A DNA stretch of 64,000 nt. Source: an uncultured Paracoccaceae bacterium. Lineage in GTDB: Bacteria > Pseudomonadota > Alphaproteobacteria > Rhodobacterales > Rhodobacteraceae. The translations under genes and the position numbers were made by a program. The stretch lies in contig CALSOO010000009.1 of assembly GCA_943787985.1 (NCBI GenBank), positions 147,163-211,162 on the forward strand, written 5' to 3'. Below, piece after piece: positions 26,824 to 36,195 of the stretch. Each line of letters starts with the position of its first letter. The stretch's first letter is position 1. A model generated the notes under the pieces. That model was not told the origin of the DNA, made no database searches, and saw only the letters and a program-made list of their open reading frames with translations.

Positions 26824-28554
26824 CTAATGGATGTCTGGTTCCGGAACCGGTGCGCCGAACCCGGTACGAAGGAAATCGAAATCGCACCCTTTGTCGGCCT
26901 GTTCGATGTGCTTTGTGAACATCCAACCGTACCCGCGTTGATAGCGAGGCGCGGGTGGGGTCCAAGCTGCGCGCCGGCGTTCCATTTCAGCATCTGTGAT
27001 TTCCACACTCAAAGATCGATTTGGAACATCGACGCAGATGATGTCCCCTGTTTCGATCAACGCAAGGGGCCCGCCGACGAAGGCCTCTGGGGCAACGTGC
27101 AAAATACAGGCCCCGTAGCTGGTGCCGCTCATCCGCGCATCAGACAAGCGCACCATGTCGCGGTGCCCTTCATTCAGCAGTTTTTGTGGCATCGGGATCA
27201 TGCCCCATTCGGGCATGCCTGGTCCGCCTTGTGGCCCTGCATTGCGCAGGATGAGAACGTGATCGGCAGTGATGTCCGCATCTTTGTCGTCGATGATCTC
27301 CTTGAGTTCGGGATAGGAGTTTGCCACCAGTGCAGGCCCACGATGGGTGAGGAACTTCGGGTCCATCGCAGCGGGTTTGATAACAGCCCCATCCGGCGCA
27401 AGGTTCCCTTTGAGCACGGCGAGTGAGCCCTCGTGATAGACTGGGTTGGTCAAGGACCTGATAACATCGGAGTTGAAATTCTGAGCTCCCTCAAGGGCTT
27501 GCCCCAAGGTCTCCCCTGTCACAGTCAGAGCCGTCAGGTCCAGTTTTTGCGACAGCTCCTGCATCAGGGCTGCAAGGCCACCTGCGTAGTAGAAGTCCTC
27601 CATCAGATAGTCTTTTCCCGATGGGCGGATGTTTGCGATGACAGGGGTTGTGCGCCCGATGGCATCAAGATCGTCGAGGCCCAACGGCACGCCAGCGCGC
27701 CGCGCCATTGCGATCAGGTGAATGATGGCGTTTGTCGAACACCCTGTGGCCATTGCGACAGTCACTGCATTGCGCGTGCTGGCAGGGGTGATGATCTTGT
27801 CTGGCGTCAAGTCTTCCCAAACCATATCCACAATCCGGCGCCCGCACGCCGCGCTCATGCGTTGGTGGTTTACATCCGGAGCGGGGATAGAGGAGGCTCC
27901 GGGCAAGCACAGCCCCCACGCATCAGCGATGGCCGTCATCGTGCTGGCGGTGCCCATGGTCATGCAATGCCCGTAGGATCGCGCGATGCCGCCCTCTACA
28001 CCTTGCCATTCGGATTTTGAAATGTGGCCCGCGCGGCGTTCGTCCCAGTATTTCCAAGCATCGGCACCTGATCCCAGGGTTTTACCAGCATAATTCCCAC
28101 GCAACATCGGACCAGCCGGCAGGTAGATAAACGGCAAACCCATCGAGGTTGCCCCCATAACAAGGGCCGGCGTGGATTTGTCACAGCCACCCATCAACAC
28201 AGCACCGTCCACCGGATTAGAACGCAGGACTTCTTCAACTTCCATCGCCACCATGTTGCGATAAAGCATGGCGGAGGGCTTGAGCAACTGCTCCCCCAGC
28301 GAGTGTACAGGAATTTCGACCGGCATCCCGCCCGCCTGTAAAATTCCGCGTTTCACGAACTCGACCCGATCCCGGAAATGCATATGACAGGGTTGGAGGT
28401 CAGACCACGTGTTCAGGATCGCGATAATGGGTTTATTTTCCCAGTCTTGGGCAGATAAACCCATCTGCATCGTGCGCGAGCGGTGCCCGAAAGAGCGCAG
28501 ATCATCCGGCGCGTACCAACGGGCCGACCGCAGGTCTTTGTACTCTTTGGTCAT
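26824..28554 (-). CDS. IlvD/Edd-family sugar-acid dehydratase (L-arabinonate dehydratase type)
   Basis: A 576-residue iron-sulfur dehydratase. Cysteines expected to hold the cluster are in DLQPCHMHF, GGCDKSTPA and SYGHCMTMGTAST. Other signatures are LPGASSIPAPD and LSDARMSGTSYG. Length and motifs fit the sugar-acid branch (L-arabinonate/D-xylonate type, [2Fe-2S]) rather than IlvD. It is the last gene of the inositol operon, 46 bases after iolG, with GGAGG before its ATG. In this setting it may act on a sugar acid or an inositol-derived acid; the substrate is inferred only from family resemblance. Confidence 0.85.
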   Translation of the reverse strand: MTKEYKDLRSARWYAPDDLRSFGHRSRTMQMGLSAQDWENKPIIAILNTWSDLQPCHMHFRDRVEFVKRGILQAGGMPVEIPVHSLGEQLLKPSAMLYRNMVAMEVEEVLRSNPVDGAVLMGGCDKSTPALVMGATSMGLPFIYLPAGPMLRGNYAGKTLGSGADAWKYWDERRAGHISKSEWQGVEGGIARSYGHCMTMGTASTMTAIADAWGLCLPGASSIPAPDVNHQRMSAACGRRIVDMVWEDLTPDKIITPASTRNAVTVAMATGCSTNAIIHLIAMARRAGVPLGLDDLDAIGRTTPVIANIRPSGKDYLMEDFYYAGGLAALMQELSQKLDLTALTVTGETLGQALEGAQNFNSDVIRSLTNPVYHEGSLAVLKGNLAPDGAVIKPAAMDPKFLTHRGPALVANSYPELKEIIDDKDADITADHVLILRNAGPQGGPGMPEWGMIPMPQKLLNEGHRDMVRLSDARMSGTSYGACILHVAPEAFVGGPLALIETGDIICVDVPNRSLSVEITDAEMERRRAAWTPPAPRYQRGYGWMFTKHIEQADKGCDFDFLRTGFGAPVPEPDIH

Positions 28555-28600
28555 TGCGCGCGGCCTCCGTCATCTGGGTAACGTGCGGTTTCACGCACAG

Positions 28601-29587
28601 CTATAGCGTCACAGGCTGCCCTGTTTGAAGGGAAAGGGCCGCCGCATCTGCCAGTTTCTGCGCTTTTAGCCCATCTTCGATTGTTGGGCTGGGGGGCGTG
28701 GCCGCATCCAAAGCCTCAACAAAATGCGCTATTTCTGCGAGGTAAGCGGCCTCGTAGCGTTCCAGAAAGAAGTTTTGCGTTGGCGCCCGTTTGAACCCTG
28801 CTTCGGTCGCAACCTCGACTGTGTTTTCCAACATGTTTTCGGCGCGCAACATGCCTTTGGAGCCGTGCACCTCGATCCGTTGGTCATATCCGTAGCTTGC
28901 GCGTCTTGAGTTGGAGATCTGGCAAATTTTACCCGAGGCGGTGGTCAAAGTCACGGCAGCCGTGTCGACGTCCCCCGCAATGCCGATTTCGGGATCAACA
29001 AGGGCGGACCCTACGGCGAATACCTGTACCGGATCTTCACCAAGCAGAAACCGCGCCATGTCGAAGTCGTGGATCATCATGTCCCGAAAAATACCGCCTG
29101 AACTCTGGATATAGCTGATCGGCGGCGGGTTCGGATCGCGCGACAGGATCGTCACGATTTCGACATCGCCAATTTCGCCAGCAGCTATTCTGGCTTGAAC
29201 CATAGCAAAGTTGGGGTCAAAGCGGCGGTTGAACGCGGTCAGAAACGGCACATTGTTGGCTTGTACCACGTCCATGCAGGTCTGGATGCGGTCTGCGGAC
29301 ATATCGACGGGCTTTTCGCAGAAAATCGCTTTGCCTGCTTTGGCCGCAGATTGAATCAGGTCAAAATGGGTATCGGTCGGAGTGCAAATGATGATTGCAT
29401 CAATGTCCGACGCGCTGAGGATCTCTTGTGTGCTGCGCACTTGCGCCCCTGACTGATCCGCGACCGCTTGCGCGGATGCGCTAAAGGCATCCGCAACAGC
29501 GACCAATTTTGCAGAAGGCAGGCGCAACAACGATCGGGCGTGAACCTGCCCGATACGACCACACCCCAGAATTCCAATACGCACCAT
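28601..29587 (-). CDS. iolG: Inositol 2-dehydrogenase
   Basis: A 328-residue Gfo/Idh/MocA oxidoreductase that oxidises myo-inositol to scyllo-inosose with NAD. The Rossmann motif GILGCGRIGQVHARS is at the N-terminus. The catalytic Lys is in FCEKPVD near residue 95, and the catalytic Asp/His pair is in GGIFRDMMIHDFDMARF near residue 165. I chose the ATG at 29587, one base after the iolJ stop, with AAAAGGG upstream. It is the first step of the iol pathway. Confidence 0.92.
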   Translation of the reverse strand: MVRIGILGCGRIGQVHARSLLRLPSAKLVAVADAFSASAQAVADQSGAQVRSTQEILSASDIDAIIICTPTDTHFDLIQSAAKAGKAIFCEKPVDMSADRIQTCMDVVQANNVPFLTAFNRRFDPNFAMVQARIAAGEIGDVEIVTILSRDPNPPPISYIQSSGGIFRDMMIHDFDMARFLLGEDPVQVFAVGSALVDPEIGIAGDVDTAAVTLTTASGKICQISNSRRASYGYDQRIEVHGSKGMLRAENMLENTVEVATEAGFKRAPTQNFFLERYEAAYLAEIAHFVEALDAATPPSPTIEDGLKAQKLADAAALSLQTGQPVTL

Positions 29588-29588
29588 T

Positions 29589-30431
29589 TTATATCCCTTT
29601 TTGCTCATGACCCATCGCGCTCAAAACCGTTCTTGCGGCTTGCACCATTGGATCATGGGTGTCTTTCAAAATGCTCACACGGTCAAAGCGGGATGCGTCG
29701 GAATTAACGGCCTTGCGCATCGCTTGTCCGAAGGCCATGCGCAATTCAGTGCCGATGTTGAATTTGCAAACCTTCGATCCCGTGGCCAAGGCCGTGCGCT
29801 GCGCTACAGGGACGCCAGAGCCACCGTGGATAACCAGTGGTACATCGCTCAGCGCTTCGATTGCGCGAATGCGGGCCTCATCCAACCCACCTTCTTTGTC
29901 TTGTTGCAGATGAACGTTGCCCACGGAAATAGCCATGGCATCGACGCCGGTTTCACGTGCGAACTTTGCGGCTTCGTCAGGGTCGGTTCCGGCCGAATTC
30001 TCGCCGTTGGCATAGCCCACAAAGCCGATCTCGCCCTCGCAAGAAATACCTGCGGCATGGGCCATTTCGACGATTGCGCCAGTTTCGTCGATGTTCTGCG
30101 AAAGCGGCGCGCGTGATCCGTCATACATCAACGAGGTAAAGCCGCTCTCCAACGCCATGCGACATTCATCCGCAGTATAGCCGTGATCCAGATGGGCCAC
30201 GACAGGGACGCTTGCGGCTTCAGCCAAGTGACGGAACATTTTGCCCAGAACGGGCAAAGGGGTGTGCGCGCGGCAAGACGGGCCAGCTTGCAGTATCACA
30301 GGGCAGCCTTCGGCTTCGGCAGCGGCCACAAAGGCACGCATGTCTTCCCATCCCAAGGTGACCAGACCCGCCACCGCGTAGTGGCCTTTGAGAGCAGGTT
30401 GTAGGACATCTGCTAGCGTTGCTATGCTCAT
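29589..30431 (-). CDS. iolJ: Class II aldolase, DKGP aldolase type
   Basis: A 280-residue class II fructose-bisphosphate-type aldolase. Zinc-site motifs are VVAHLDHGY near residue 80, GEIGFVGYANGE near 135 and LVIHGGSGVP near 205. Inside an iol operon the natural role is IolJ: cleaving 6-phospho-5-dehydro-2-deoxygluconate to DHAP and malonate semialdehyde. The start overlaps iolB by 4 bases. Confidence 0.87.
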   Translation of the reverse strand: MSIATLADVLQPALKGHYAVAGLVTLGWEDMRAFVAAAEAEGCPVILQAGPSCRAHTPLPVLGKMFRHLAEAASVPVVAHLDHGYTADECRMALESGFTSLMYDGSRAPLSQNIDETGAIVEMAHAAGISCEGEIGFVGYANGENSAGTDPDEAAKFARETGVDAMAISVGNVHLQQDKEGGLDEARIRAIEALSDVPLVIHGGSGVPVAQRTALATGSKVCKFNIGTELRMAFGQAMRKAVNSDASRFDRVSILKDTHDPMVQAARTVLSAMGHEQKGI

Positions 30432-31267
30432 TTGAACTTTGCCACCATGTCTTTGATGCCCGGGATGGTTTCGACCTGATAGGCGTGTGTGGGTTGGAAG
30501 AACTGGATAAGGCTGCGTTGGCTGAGCCCGCCCAAAATGGTGAAGTAATACATTTCATAACCCGGCATCACGGCGCAGGGGTGGTACCCTTTGTCGATCA
30601 TCATCGTAGAGCCATCCATCAGTTGGTAGGCATCTCCCGGCTTGCCTTCTTCGCGCTGAAGGATTTGCACGCCGGAGCCGTGTTTCGGACGGAACCTGAA
30701 ATTGTAGGTCTCATCGTGGCGGGTTTCATGCGGCAGGTTGTCGGTGTCGTGCTTGTGCGCCGGAAAGCCTGACCAGCCACCTTGGCCGACAGTGAACAAC
30801 TCGCTCACCAGCAAGCGGCCCACTTTGTCGTGCTGTTTTTGCCCAAGGATATGCTTGATCTTGCGGTGGGTTTTGGTGTCGTCCGAGCCGTATTGCACTT
30901 TGTCGAGTTCAGCGACCCGCACATCGAAAGGATCCAGGACCTTATCGTACTTTGCGCCCGCAATGAATGTTTCGGTGTCGCGCGTGGCGACGATGGTCAC
31001 TTTGGCCCCGACAGGCACATAGACGCCTTCGGGTTCACCGTCCCAAACGTCTTCGGTGCGGTTGCCAAGGGCCGCAAAATCTACGCCCTCCACCGACACA
31101 TCGACAGTGCCCGTGGCAGGCACGATGCATGTCTCATACCCTGGAACCTGATATTCAAAGGCTTCGCCGGCTTTGAGTTTGACGATGTTGAAGTAGTTCA
31201 AAGGAACGGTCGGGTCATCCGCATCTACGATGGCTTTGTTCTGGTTGTCGTGTGGGGCAATATGCAT
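30428..31267 (-). CDS. iolB: 5-deoxy-glucuronate isomerase
   Basis: A 279-residue bicupin that converts 5-deoxyglucuronate to 5-dehydro-2-deoxygluconate. Cupin metal residues are in FPAHKHDTDNLPHETRHDE near residue 172 and in KGYHPCAVMPGYEMYYF near residue 245. Length and sequence are standard for IolB. It starts 9 bases after iolC ends. Confidence 0.95.
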   Translation of the reverse strand: MHIAPHDNQNKAIVDADDPTVPLNYFNIVKLKAGEAFEYQVPGYETCIVPATGTVDVSVEGVDFAALGNRTEDVWDGEPEGVYVPVGAKVTIVATRDTETFIAGAKYDKVLDPFDVRVAELDKVQYGSDDTKTHRKIKHILGQKQHDKVGRLLVSELFTVGQGGWSGFPAHKHDTDNLPHETRHDETYNFRFRPKHGSGVQILQREEGKPGDAYQLMDGSTMMIDKGYHPCAVMPGYEMYYFTILGGLSQRSLIQFFQPTHAYQVETIPGIKDMVAKFK

Positions 31268-31276
31268 GACGGGTCC

Positions 31277-32260
31277 TTAAGCGAATTGGGTTGGGCCGGA
31301 ATGACCGGCGAGAAAGGCAGTTAAATCTTGGGGGTAGGGCATAGCGGGGGCACAGCCGGGTTTTGCCACGACAATGGCGGCGCAGGCTGATCCGCGCAAA
31401 ACAGCCGTTTCCAGCGCGTCTCCTGCGGCAAGAGAGGAAAGCATTCCAGCCATAAAACTGTCCCCGGCGCCTGTCGGTTTGAGGGCCGTGACAGGGTAGA
31501 TACCAGTGCGAACTTCGCGCCCTTGCGCAAAGGTAATCGCGCCGCGTTCGCCCATTTTGTAGACAACAATCGCGGCGCTTGTGGTCGCGAGTGATCGCGC
31601 CATGGCCAGCCCCTTGTCCTTGTCACCGGCCATAAAGCCGAATTCGTCGTCATTGCCGACAATCACATCCGACAAGGCGCCAGCCTTGGATAGCACGTCT
31701 TCGGCCACCGCAGCGGAGGGCCAACTGTACGGGCGATAGTCAATGTCGAAAATGATAGGCAAACCTGCCGCTCGCGCCAATTCAAACGCTTGAAACGAGG
31801 CGCTGCGTGACGGCTCGGCTGCAAACACAGTGCCCGCCGTGACCAACGCGCCGAATTTTGTGTAATCGACCGCTTCGACGTCTGCTTGCGTCATCTCGAA
31901 ATCAGCGGCGCCGTTGCGGTAGATGACCGATTGGTGCCCTTCAACCCGACTTTCGTACAAGGCCAGCGAGTTGCGTGCCTCTCCGCCCACGGGGGATACA
32001 TATGTGGTGTCCACGCCGTAGTGGTGCAGTTTGTTCACACAGAAGCGGCCAACAGCGTCATCGGACACATTGGTTACAAGCGATGCTGCGCCACCCAGTT
32101 TGACGATGCCCGCCGCGATGTTGGCAGATGAGCCGCCCATGTCCGGCGTGAATGTTGTGGCGTCTTGCGTGGCAACACCCGGTTCAGGAAACAAGTCCAT
32201 TCCGACGCGCCCAACAACGACAAAGTTGTTTTTCTTTATGCCTGGTAAAACGTCCATCAT
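31277..32260 (-). CDS. iolC: 5-dehydro-2-deoxygluconokinase
   Basis: A 327-residue PfkB-type sugar kinase that phosphorylates 5-dehydro-2-deoxygluconate. The first PfkB motif is GGSSANIAAGIVKLGG near residue 35; the second, ALKPTGAGDSFMAGML near residue 270, contains the catalytic Asp. The ATG at 32260 overlaps the phyH stop (ATGA). A longer upstream frame exists but has no homology. Confidence 0.93.
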   Translation of the reverse strand: MMDVLPGIKKNNFVVVGRVGMDLFPEPGVATQDATTFTPDMGGSSANIAAGIVKLGGAASLVTNVSDDAVGRFCVNKLHHYGVDTTYVSPVGGEARNSLALYESRVEGHQSVIYRNGAADFEMTQADVEAVDYTKFGALVTAGTVFAAEPSRSASFQAFELARAAGLPIIFDIDYRPYSWPSAAVAEDVLSKAGALSDVIVGNDDEFGFMAGDKDKGLAMARSLATTSAAIVVYKMGERGAITFAQGREVRTGIYPVTALKPTGAGDSFMAGMLSSLAAGDALETAVLRGSACAAIVVAKPGCAPAMPYPQDLTAFLAGHSGPTQFA

Positions 32261-33096
32261 GTGCGTCCCTCTGCGTTGCCCGCTTTGGCTGCGTCCAGAA
32301 CTTCCGGGTAGGGGTAATTCAAGCCGATCAGTTGTCGTATTTCGGGGCTGGCGTTGTCGATAAAATCTTGAGGCAGCGCCGCCGGCATGTCTTCCATCGG
32401 CTTCACCCACTTGGGCAGGTACTGGATCAAAATGGCGCTGCGATCGTGCTGAGACGTGTTGGGCATCGCGCAATGCCATGTGACGCCATAAAACAAGACA
32501 ACGTCACCGGGCTCTCCGGTCATTTGCTCACAGTTTTCGAAAAACCGATCCTCTGGTGTGGGGTAGCGCAGCTGCTTTTGGCTGCCCGGCATGTACGCAG
32601 TTGCCCCGCTTTCTTTGGTGAACGGGTCCAAGATGACAGAGACCTGAGCATTCATGGGAAATGAGCCGTTAAACCCGACAGGATGCGTTTCGGGTTTATG
32701 GAAGTCCCAATACGGGTAATCCACATGGGGTTCTTGACCCGGACCGCCCGGCAATATGCGGTTGGCTGCGATGGAGCCCATAATGAATTCGGTACCTAGA
32801 AATGCGCGCAAAACGTCCATTAAAACTGGGTGCGCGGCCATGTCCGAGAAAACTTCACCTTTGGCCAGCAGGTTCCACACCCGACGCTGAAGGTTGAGAG
32901 TTCCCGCATCTTCTGCAGCACCTTGAAAGTGAGTTGCCTTTTGCGCGTCCTGATCGGAGTGTTCCATGACGATCTGTCGCGCTTCCGCTATTTGCTGCGG
33001 TGAAAAAAGTCCCGAAATCCTGACCGCGCCCTGACCGTTCAAAAGCGCGTCTACGATCGCGTCGGGCGTTGCCGTTTTTGAAGTAAAATGTAACAT
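32257..33096 (-). CDS. Phytanoyl-CoA dioxygenase (PhyH)-family Fe/2-oxoglutarate oxygenase
   Basis: A 279-residue protein of the PhyH family. The iron triad is visible as His-x-Asp in EPHVDYPYW (about residues 124-126) and a distal His in GVTWHCAMPN (about 208). An Arg at about 219 (HDRSAILIQY) can bind 2-oxoglutarate. The ATG at 33096 overlaps the iolD stop (TGATG), and the end overlaps iolC by 4 bases, so it is embedded in the inositol operon. Known inositol pathways need no oxygenase. It may hydroxylate or demethylate an inositol derivative. Confidence 0.88.
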   Translation of the reverse strand: MLHFTSKTATPDAIVDALLNGQGAVRISGLFSPQQIAEARQIVMEHSDQDAQKATHFQGAAEDAGTLNLQRRVWNLLAKGEVFSDMAAHPVLMDVLRAFLGTEFIMGSIAANRILPGGPGQEPHVDYPYWDFHKPETHPVGFNGSFPMNAQVSVILDPFTKESGATAYMPGSQKQLRYPTPEDRFFENCEQMTGEPGDVVLFYGVTWHCAMPNTSQHDRSAILIQYLPKWVKPMEDMPAALPQDFIDNASPEIRQLIGLNYPYPEVLDAAKAGNAEGRT

Positions 33097-34979
33097 CAAA
33101 CGCCCTTTCGCTGTTTTACGCGTTCGGCTTCGACCTCAAGATGTTTTTCCGTGACTTTTGGATTGTCACTGACATGCGGCGTCCCGACTTCCCACCAGGT
33201 GTGCCCTTCGGTTGTCCAACCTTCGTAGGCGTCAACTTGCATCACGATCACACTGGTCTTGGTGGCTGCTTTGGCGCGTTTGAACGCTTCACCAAATTCT
33301 GCTGGATTGGAGACGGTTTCGGCGTTGGCCCCCATTGCGGCAGCGTGGGCCTGAAAGTCTACAGCGAAAGGATGCGGCACCGTAGGGCAGTCGGCGATCA
33401 GGTTGTTAAAGCTTTCGTTGCCAGTGTTGTTTTGCAGTTTGTTGATCACTGCAAACCCGCCATTGTCGAGAACGCAGATGATCAGTTTATGCCCCGTCAG
33501 AACAGAGGAATAAATGTCCGAGTTCATCATCATATAAGAGCCGTCACCGGTGAATATGATGGTGTCTTGGTCTGGTTCGCGCTCGAACTGGGCAATTCTG
33601 GCACCCCAGCCGCCTGAAATCTCGTACCCCATGCAGGAAAAGCCGAATTCGACGTCGACGGTGCCGATGTCCTTGGTTTGCCAATGTGCGGTCACTTCGG
33701 CGGGCAAGCCGCCTGCGGCTGCGACCACGCGGTCACGTGGATCACACAGATCGTTGACGGTCCGGATGACTTGGCAATAGGAGTTCGGCCCATTGCCGGG
33801 GGTGGTGATGTCATCGGTGTAGGCCACCCATTTGGCCCGCTCGCTTCGCGCGAAGTCGACCCATGACGCGGGGCCGGTATATCCGTTCAATGCAGCGCCA
33901 AGGGCTGTGATGCTGAGTTTTGCATCCCCGATGACAGGCAAAGACATGTGTTTCATTGCGTCATGGCGCCCGACATTCACGCCGATGATGCGCGCATCCT
34001 GTGCAAAAGCTGTCCATGATCCCGTGGTGAAATCCTGCAAACGCGTTCCGATGGCGACAATCACATCCGCGCGCTCTGCGATGGCATTGGCGCTGTCCGA
34101 GCCTGTCACCCCGACAGGGCCGATGTTCAAAGGATCGTCCTGAAGAAGGTTTGCGCGCCCTGCGATGGTCTCGACCACAGGGATGTTGTGGGTTTTGGCA
34201 AAGCTGGTCAGTTCGGCAACCGCCCCGGCATATTGCACCCCTCCGCCGGCAATGATCATCGGGCGTTCTGCACCTGCTAACAGGGCGGCCGCCTCTGCGA
34301 TGTCGCGGACATCAGGGCTTTGACGGCGAATACGGTGCACACGCTTTTCAAAGAAGGCGGCGGGGTAATCAAACGTCCACCCCTGAACATCCTGTGGCAA
34401 GCCGATGAAGGCAGGACCGCAATCCGCCGCGTCCAGCATCGTCGCAAGAGCCGCAGGCAGGGATTGGATGATTTGCGCAGGATGGGTGATCCTGTCCCAA
34501 TACCGGCTGACAGATTTGAAGGCGTCGTTCACCCCGAGCGCCGGATTGTTGAAGTGCTCAAGTTGTTGCAAGACCGGATCGGGCAGGCGGGTGACATATG
34601 TGTCCCCGCACAACATCAGCATTGGCAAGCGATTGGCGTGGGCAAGAGCGGCAGAGGTCAAAAGATTTGCCGTTCCGGGGCCTGCGCTGGCTGTGCAGAA
34701 CATGAAACGCTGGCGTAACCACTGCTTGGAGTAGCCCGCCGCAGCAAAGCCCATGCTTTGCTCGTTCTGACCGCGATACAATGGCAACGCGTCGCGTGCA
34801 TCATAAAGGGCTTCGCCCAGACACGTCACATTTCCGTGTCCAAAGATGCCGAACCCGCCACCGCAAACGCGCATCTCTTGCCCGTCAATTTCGATGTATT
34901 GGTTCGCGAGGTACTTGATAATTGCTTGCGCTGTCGTAAGACGCAGGGTGCTATCTGACATGGCCAAATCCGCTTTCAT
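33096..34979 (-). CDS. iolD: THcHDO (trihydroxycyclohexanedione) hydrolase
   Basis: A 627-residue thiamine-diphosphate enzyme that opens the ring of 3D-trihydroxycyclohexane-1,2-dione to 5-deoxyglucuronate. The N-terminal PYR domain has YRGQNEQSMGFAAAGYSK with the ThDP Glu. The C-terminal PP domain has GDGSYMMMNSDIYS. I chose the ATG at 34979 (AAGGGC upstream); a second ATG lies at 34961. The frame extends upstream to 36113, but that part is antisense to the idh gene. It is the first gene of the minus-strand iol operon and has the LacI palindrome in its promoter region. Confidence 0.94.
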   Translation of the reverse strand: MKADLAMSDSTLRLTTAQAIIKYLANQYIEIDGQEMRVCGGGFGIFGHGNVTCLGEALYDARDALPLYRGQNEQSMGFAAAGYSKQWLRQRFMFCTASAGPGTANLLTSAALAHANRLPMLMLCGDTYVTRLPDPVLQQLEHFNNPALGVNDAFKSVSRYWDRITHPAQIIQSLPAALATMLDAADCGPAFIGLPQDVQGWTFDYPAAFFEKRVHRIRRQSPDVRDIAEAAALLAGAERPMIIAGGGVQYAGAVAELTSFAKTHNIPVVETIAGRANLLQDDPLNIGPVGVTGSDSANAIAERADVIVAIGTRLQDFTTGSWTAFAQDARIIGVNVGRHDAMKHMSLPVIGDAKLSITALGAALNGYTGPASWVDFARSERAKWVAYTDDITTPGNGPNSYCQVIRTVNDLCDPRDRVVAAAGGLPAEVTAHWQTKDIGTVDVEFGFSCMGYEISGGWGARIAQFEREPDQDTIIFTGDGSYMMMNSDIYSSVLTGHKLIICVLDNGGFAVINKLQNNTGNESFNNLIADCPTVPHPFAVDFQAHAAAMGANAETVSNPAEFGEAFKRAKAATKTSVIVMQVDAYEGWTTEGHTWWEVGTPHVSDNPKVTEKHLEVEAERVKQRKGV

Positions 34980-35034
34980 TTTTTGCCCTTGCGGCGATTG
35001 TCGCTTGCACGATTTAGAATCCAAGGATACTAGT

Positions 35035-35052
35035 TTTGCAACCGGTTGCAAA
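35035..35052. promoter_or_regulatory. LacI-type operator in the iolD/idh divergent promoter
   Basis: TTTGCAACCGGTTGCAAA is a perfect 18-bp palindrome with a central CG, the typical LacI/GalR operator form. The same sequence occurs at 39316-39335 in front of lacI and the ABC operon. It lies between the iolD start (34979) and the idh start (35079). Confidence 0.85.
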
Positions 35053-35078
35053 CCCAATTTCACGGAAAGTACGGCGCG

Positions 35079-36176
35079 ATGACAGAAATCGGCATTGGTA
35101 TCGTTGGCGGCGGCTATATGGGCAAAGCCCATGCTGTCGCTATGTCCGCTGTGGGGGCTGTTTTTGATACGCAACTGCGCCCCAGACTGGAAATGATCTG
35201 CGCCAGCTCTGCTCAAAGCGCTGAGAAATACCGCAAAGCGTTCGGGTTCCAGCGCGCAACGGACGACTGGAACGTTCTCGTCAACGATCCAAAGGTCGAA
35301 GCCATAGTGATCGCCACCCCACAAGAATTTCACCGTGATATCGCTGAAGCTGCGTTTGCGCTCAACAAGCCTGTGTTCTGTGAGAAACCCCTTGGCGCCT
35401 CGCTTGAAGACAGTCGCGCTATGGTCAAAGCCGCTGCTGGCCAGATTAGCATGACGGGGTTCAACTATATCCGCACCCCCGCCAGCCAGTTCGTGCGCAA
35501 GCTTATTGCCGACGGCGCGATCGGGGATGTCACGTGGTTCCGCGGCGAACATACCGAGGACTTTTTGGCCGACCCCAAGGCGCCGGCCACATGGCGCACG
35601 GACGGGGATGCCAACGGGACCATGGGGGATTTGGCACCCCATATGATCAACGGGGCTTTGGCTTTGATCGGCCCCATCGCCTCTGTGATTGCCGAGGTCG
35701 AAACTGTTCATGCCACCCGTCCCGGTGGCGCGGTGAGCAACGATGACCATGGCCAGTTGATGTGCCGGTTTGCCAATGGAGCAATGGGGCAGATGTATTT
35801 CAGCCGCATCAGCCATGGCCGCAAAATGGGCTACGCTTATGAGGTGACAGGGACCAAAGGGGCGATCCGTTTCGATCAGGAAGACCAGAACGCGTTGTGG
35901 CTTTACGCGATGGAAGAGCCTGAAGCGACACGCGGTTTCCGCAAGATCCTTACCGGACCTGCGCACCCAGATTATGCCCCGTTTTGTCAGGGGCCCGGGC
36001 ATGGCACCGGTTATCAAGATCAGATTATCATTGAAGCGCGTGATTTCTTGCACGCCATCGCAACTCAAACCGCCGTCTGGCCAACCTTTCAGGATGGCTT
36101 GGAGGTGAATCAAGTTATCGCCGCTGCCATGGCGTCATCTCGCGCGAAGGCGTGGGTCGACGTTGCTGGCGTTTAG
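35079..36176 (+). CDS. Gfo/Idh/MocA-family oxidoreductase (inositol-type)
   Basis: A 365-residue NAD(P)-dependent dehydrogenase. The Rossmann motif IVGGGYMGKAHAVA is at the N-terminus, the catalytic Lys in FCEKPLGA near residue 105, and DLAPHMINGA near residue 190 supplies further active-site residues. GGAAAG precedes the ATG. It is the first gene of a plus-strand operon with iolE and a second oxidoreductase. It probably handles another inositol isomer or keto-inositol; the exact substrate is unknown. Confidence 0.88.
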   Translation: MTEIGIGIVGGGYMGKAHAVAMSAVGAVFDTQLRPRLEMICASSAQSAEKYRKAFGFQRATDDWNVLVNDPKVEAIVIATPQEFHRDIAEAAFALNKPVFCEKPLGASLEDSRAMVKAAAGQISMTGFNYIRTPASQFVRKLIADGAIGDVTWFRGEHTEDFLADPKAPATWRTDGDANGTMGDLAPHMINGALALIGPIASVIAEVETVHATRPGGAVSNDDHGQLMCRFANGAMGQMYFSRISHGRKMGYAYEVTGTKGAIRFDQEDQNALWLYAMEEPEATRGFRKILTGPAHPDYAPFCQGPGHGTGYQDQIIIEARDFLHAIATQTAVWPTFQDGLEVNQVIAAAMASSRAKAWVDVAGV

Positions 36177-36195
36177 GCTTTCGAAAGGCACTGAC

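Noticed and set aside
34980..36113. N-terminal extension of iolD giving a 1005-residue ORF
   Set aside because: The extra 378 residues are antisense to the idh gene, have no IolD homology, and pass through the LacI operator. IolD has its normal length from 34979.
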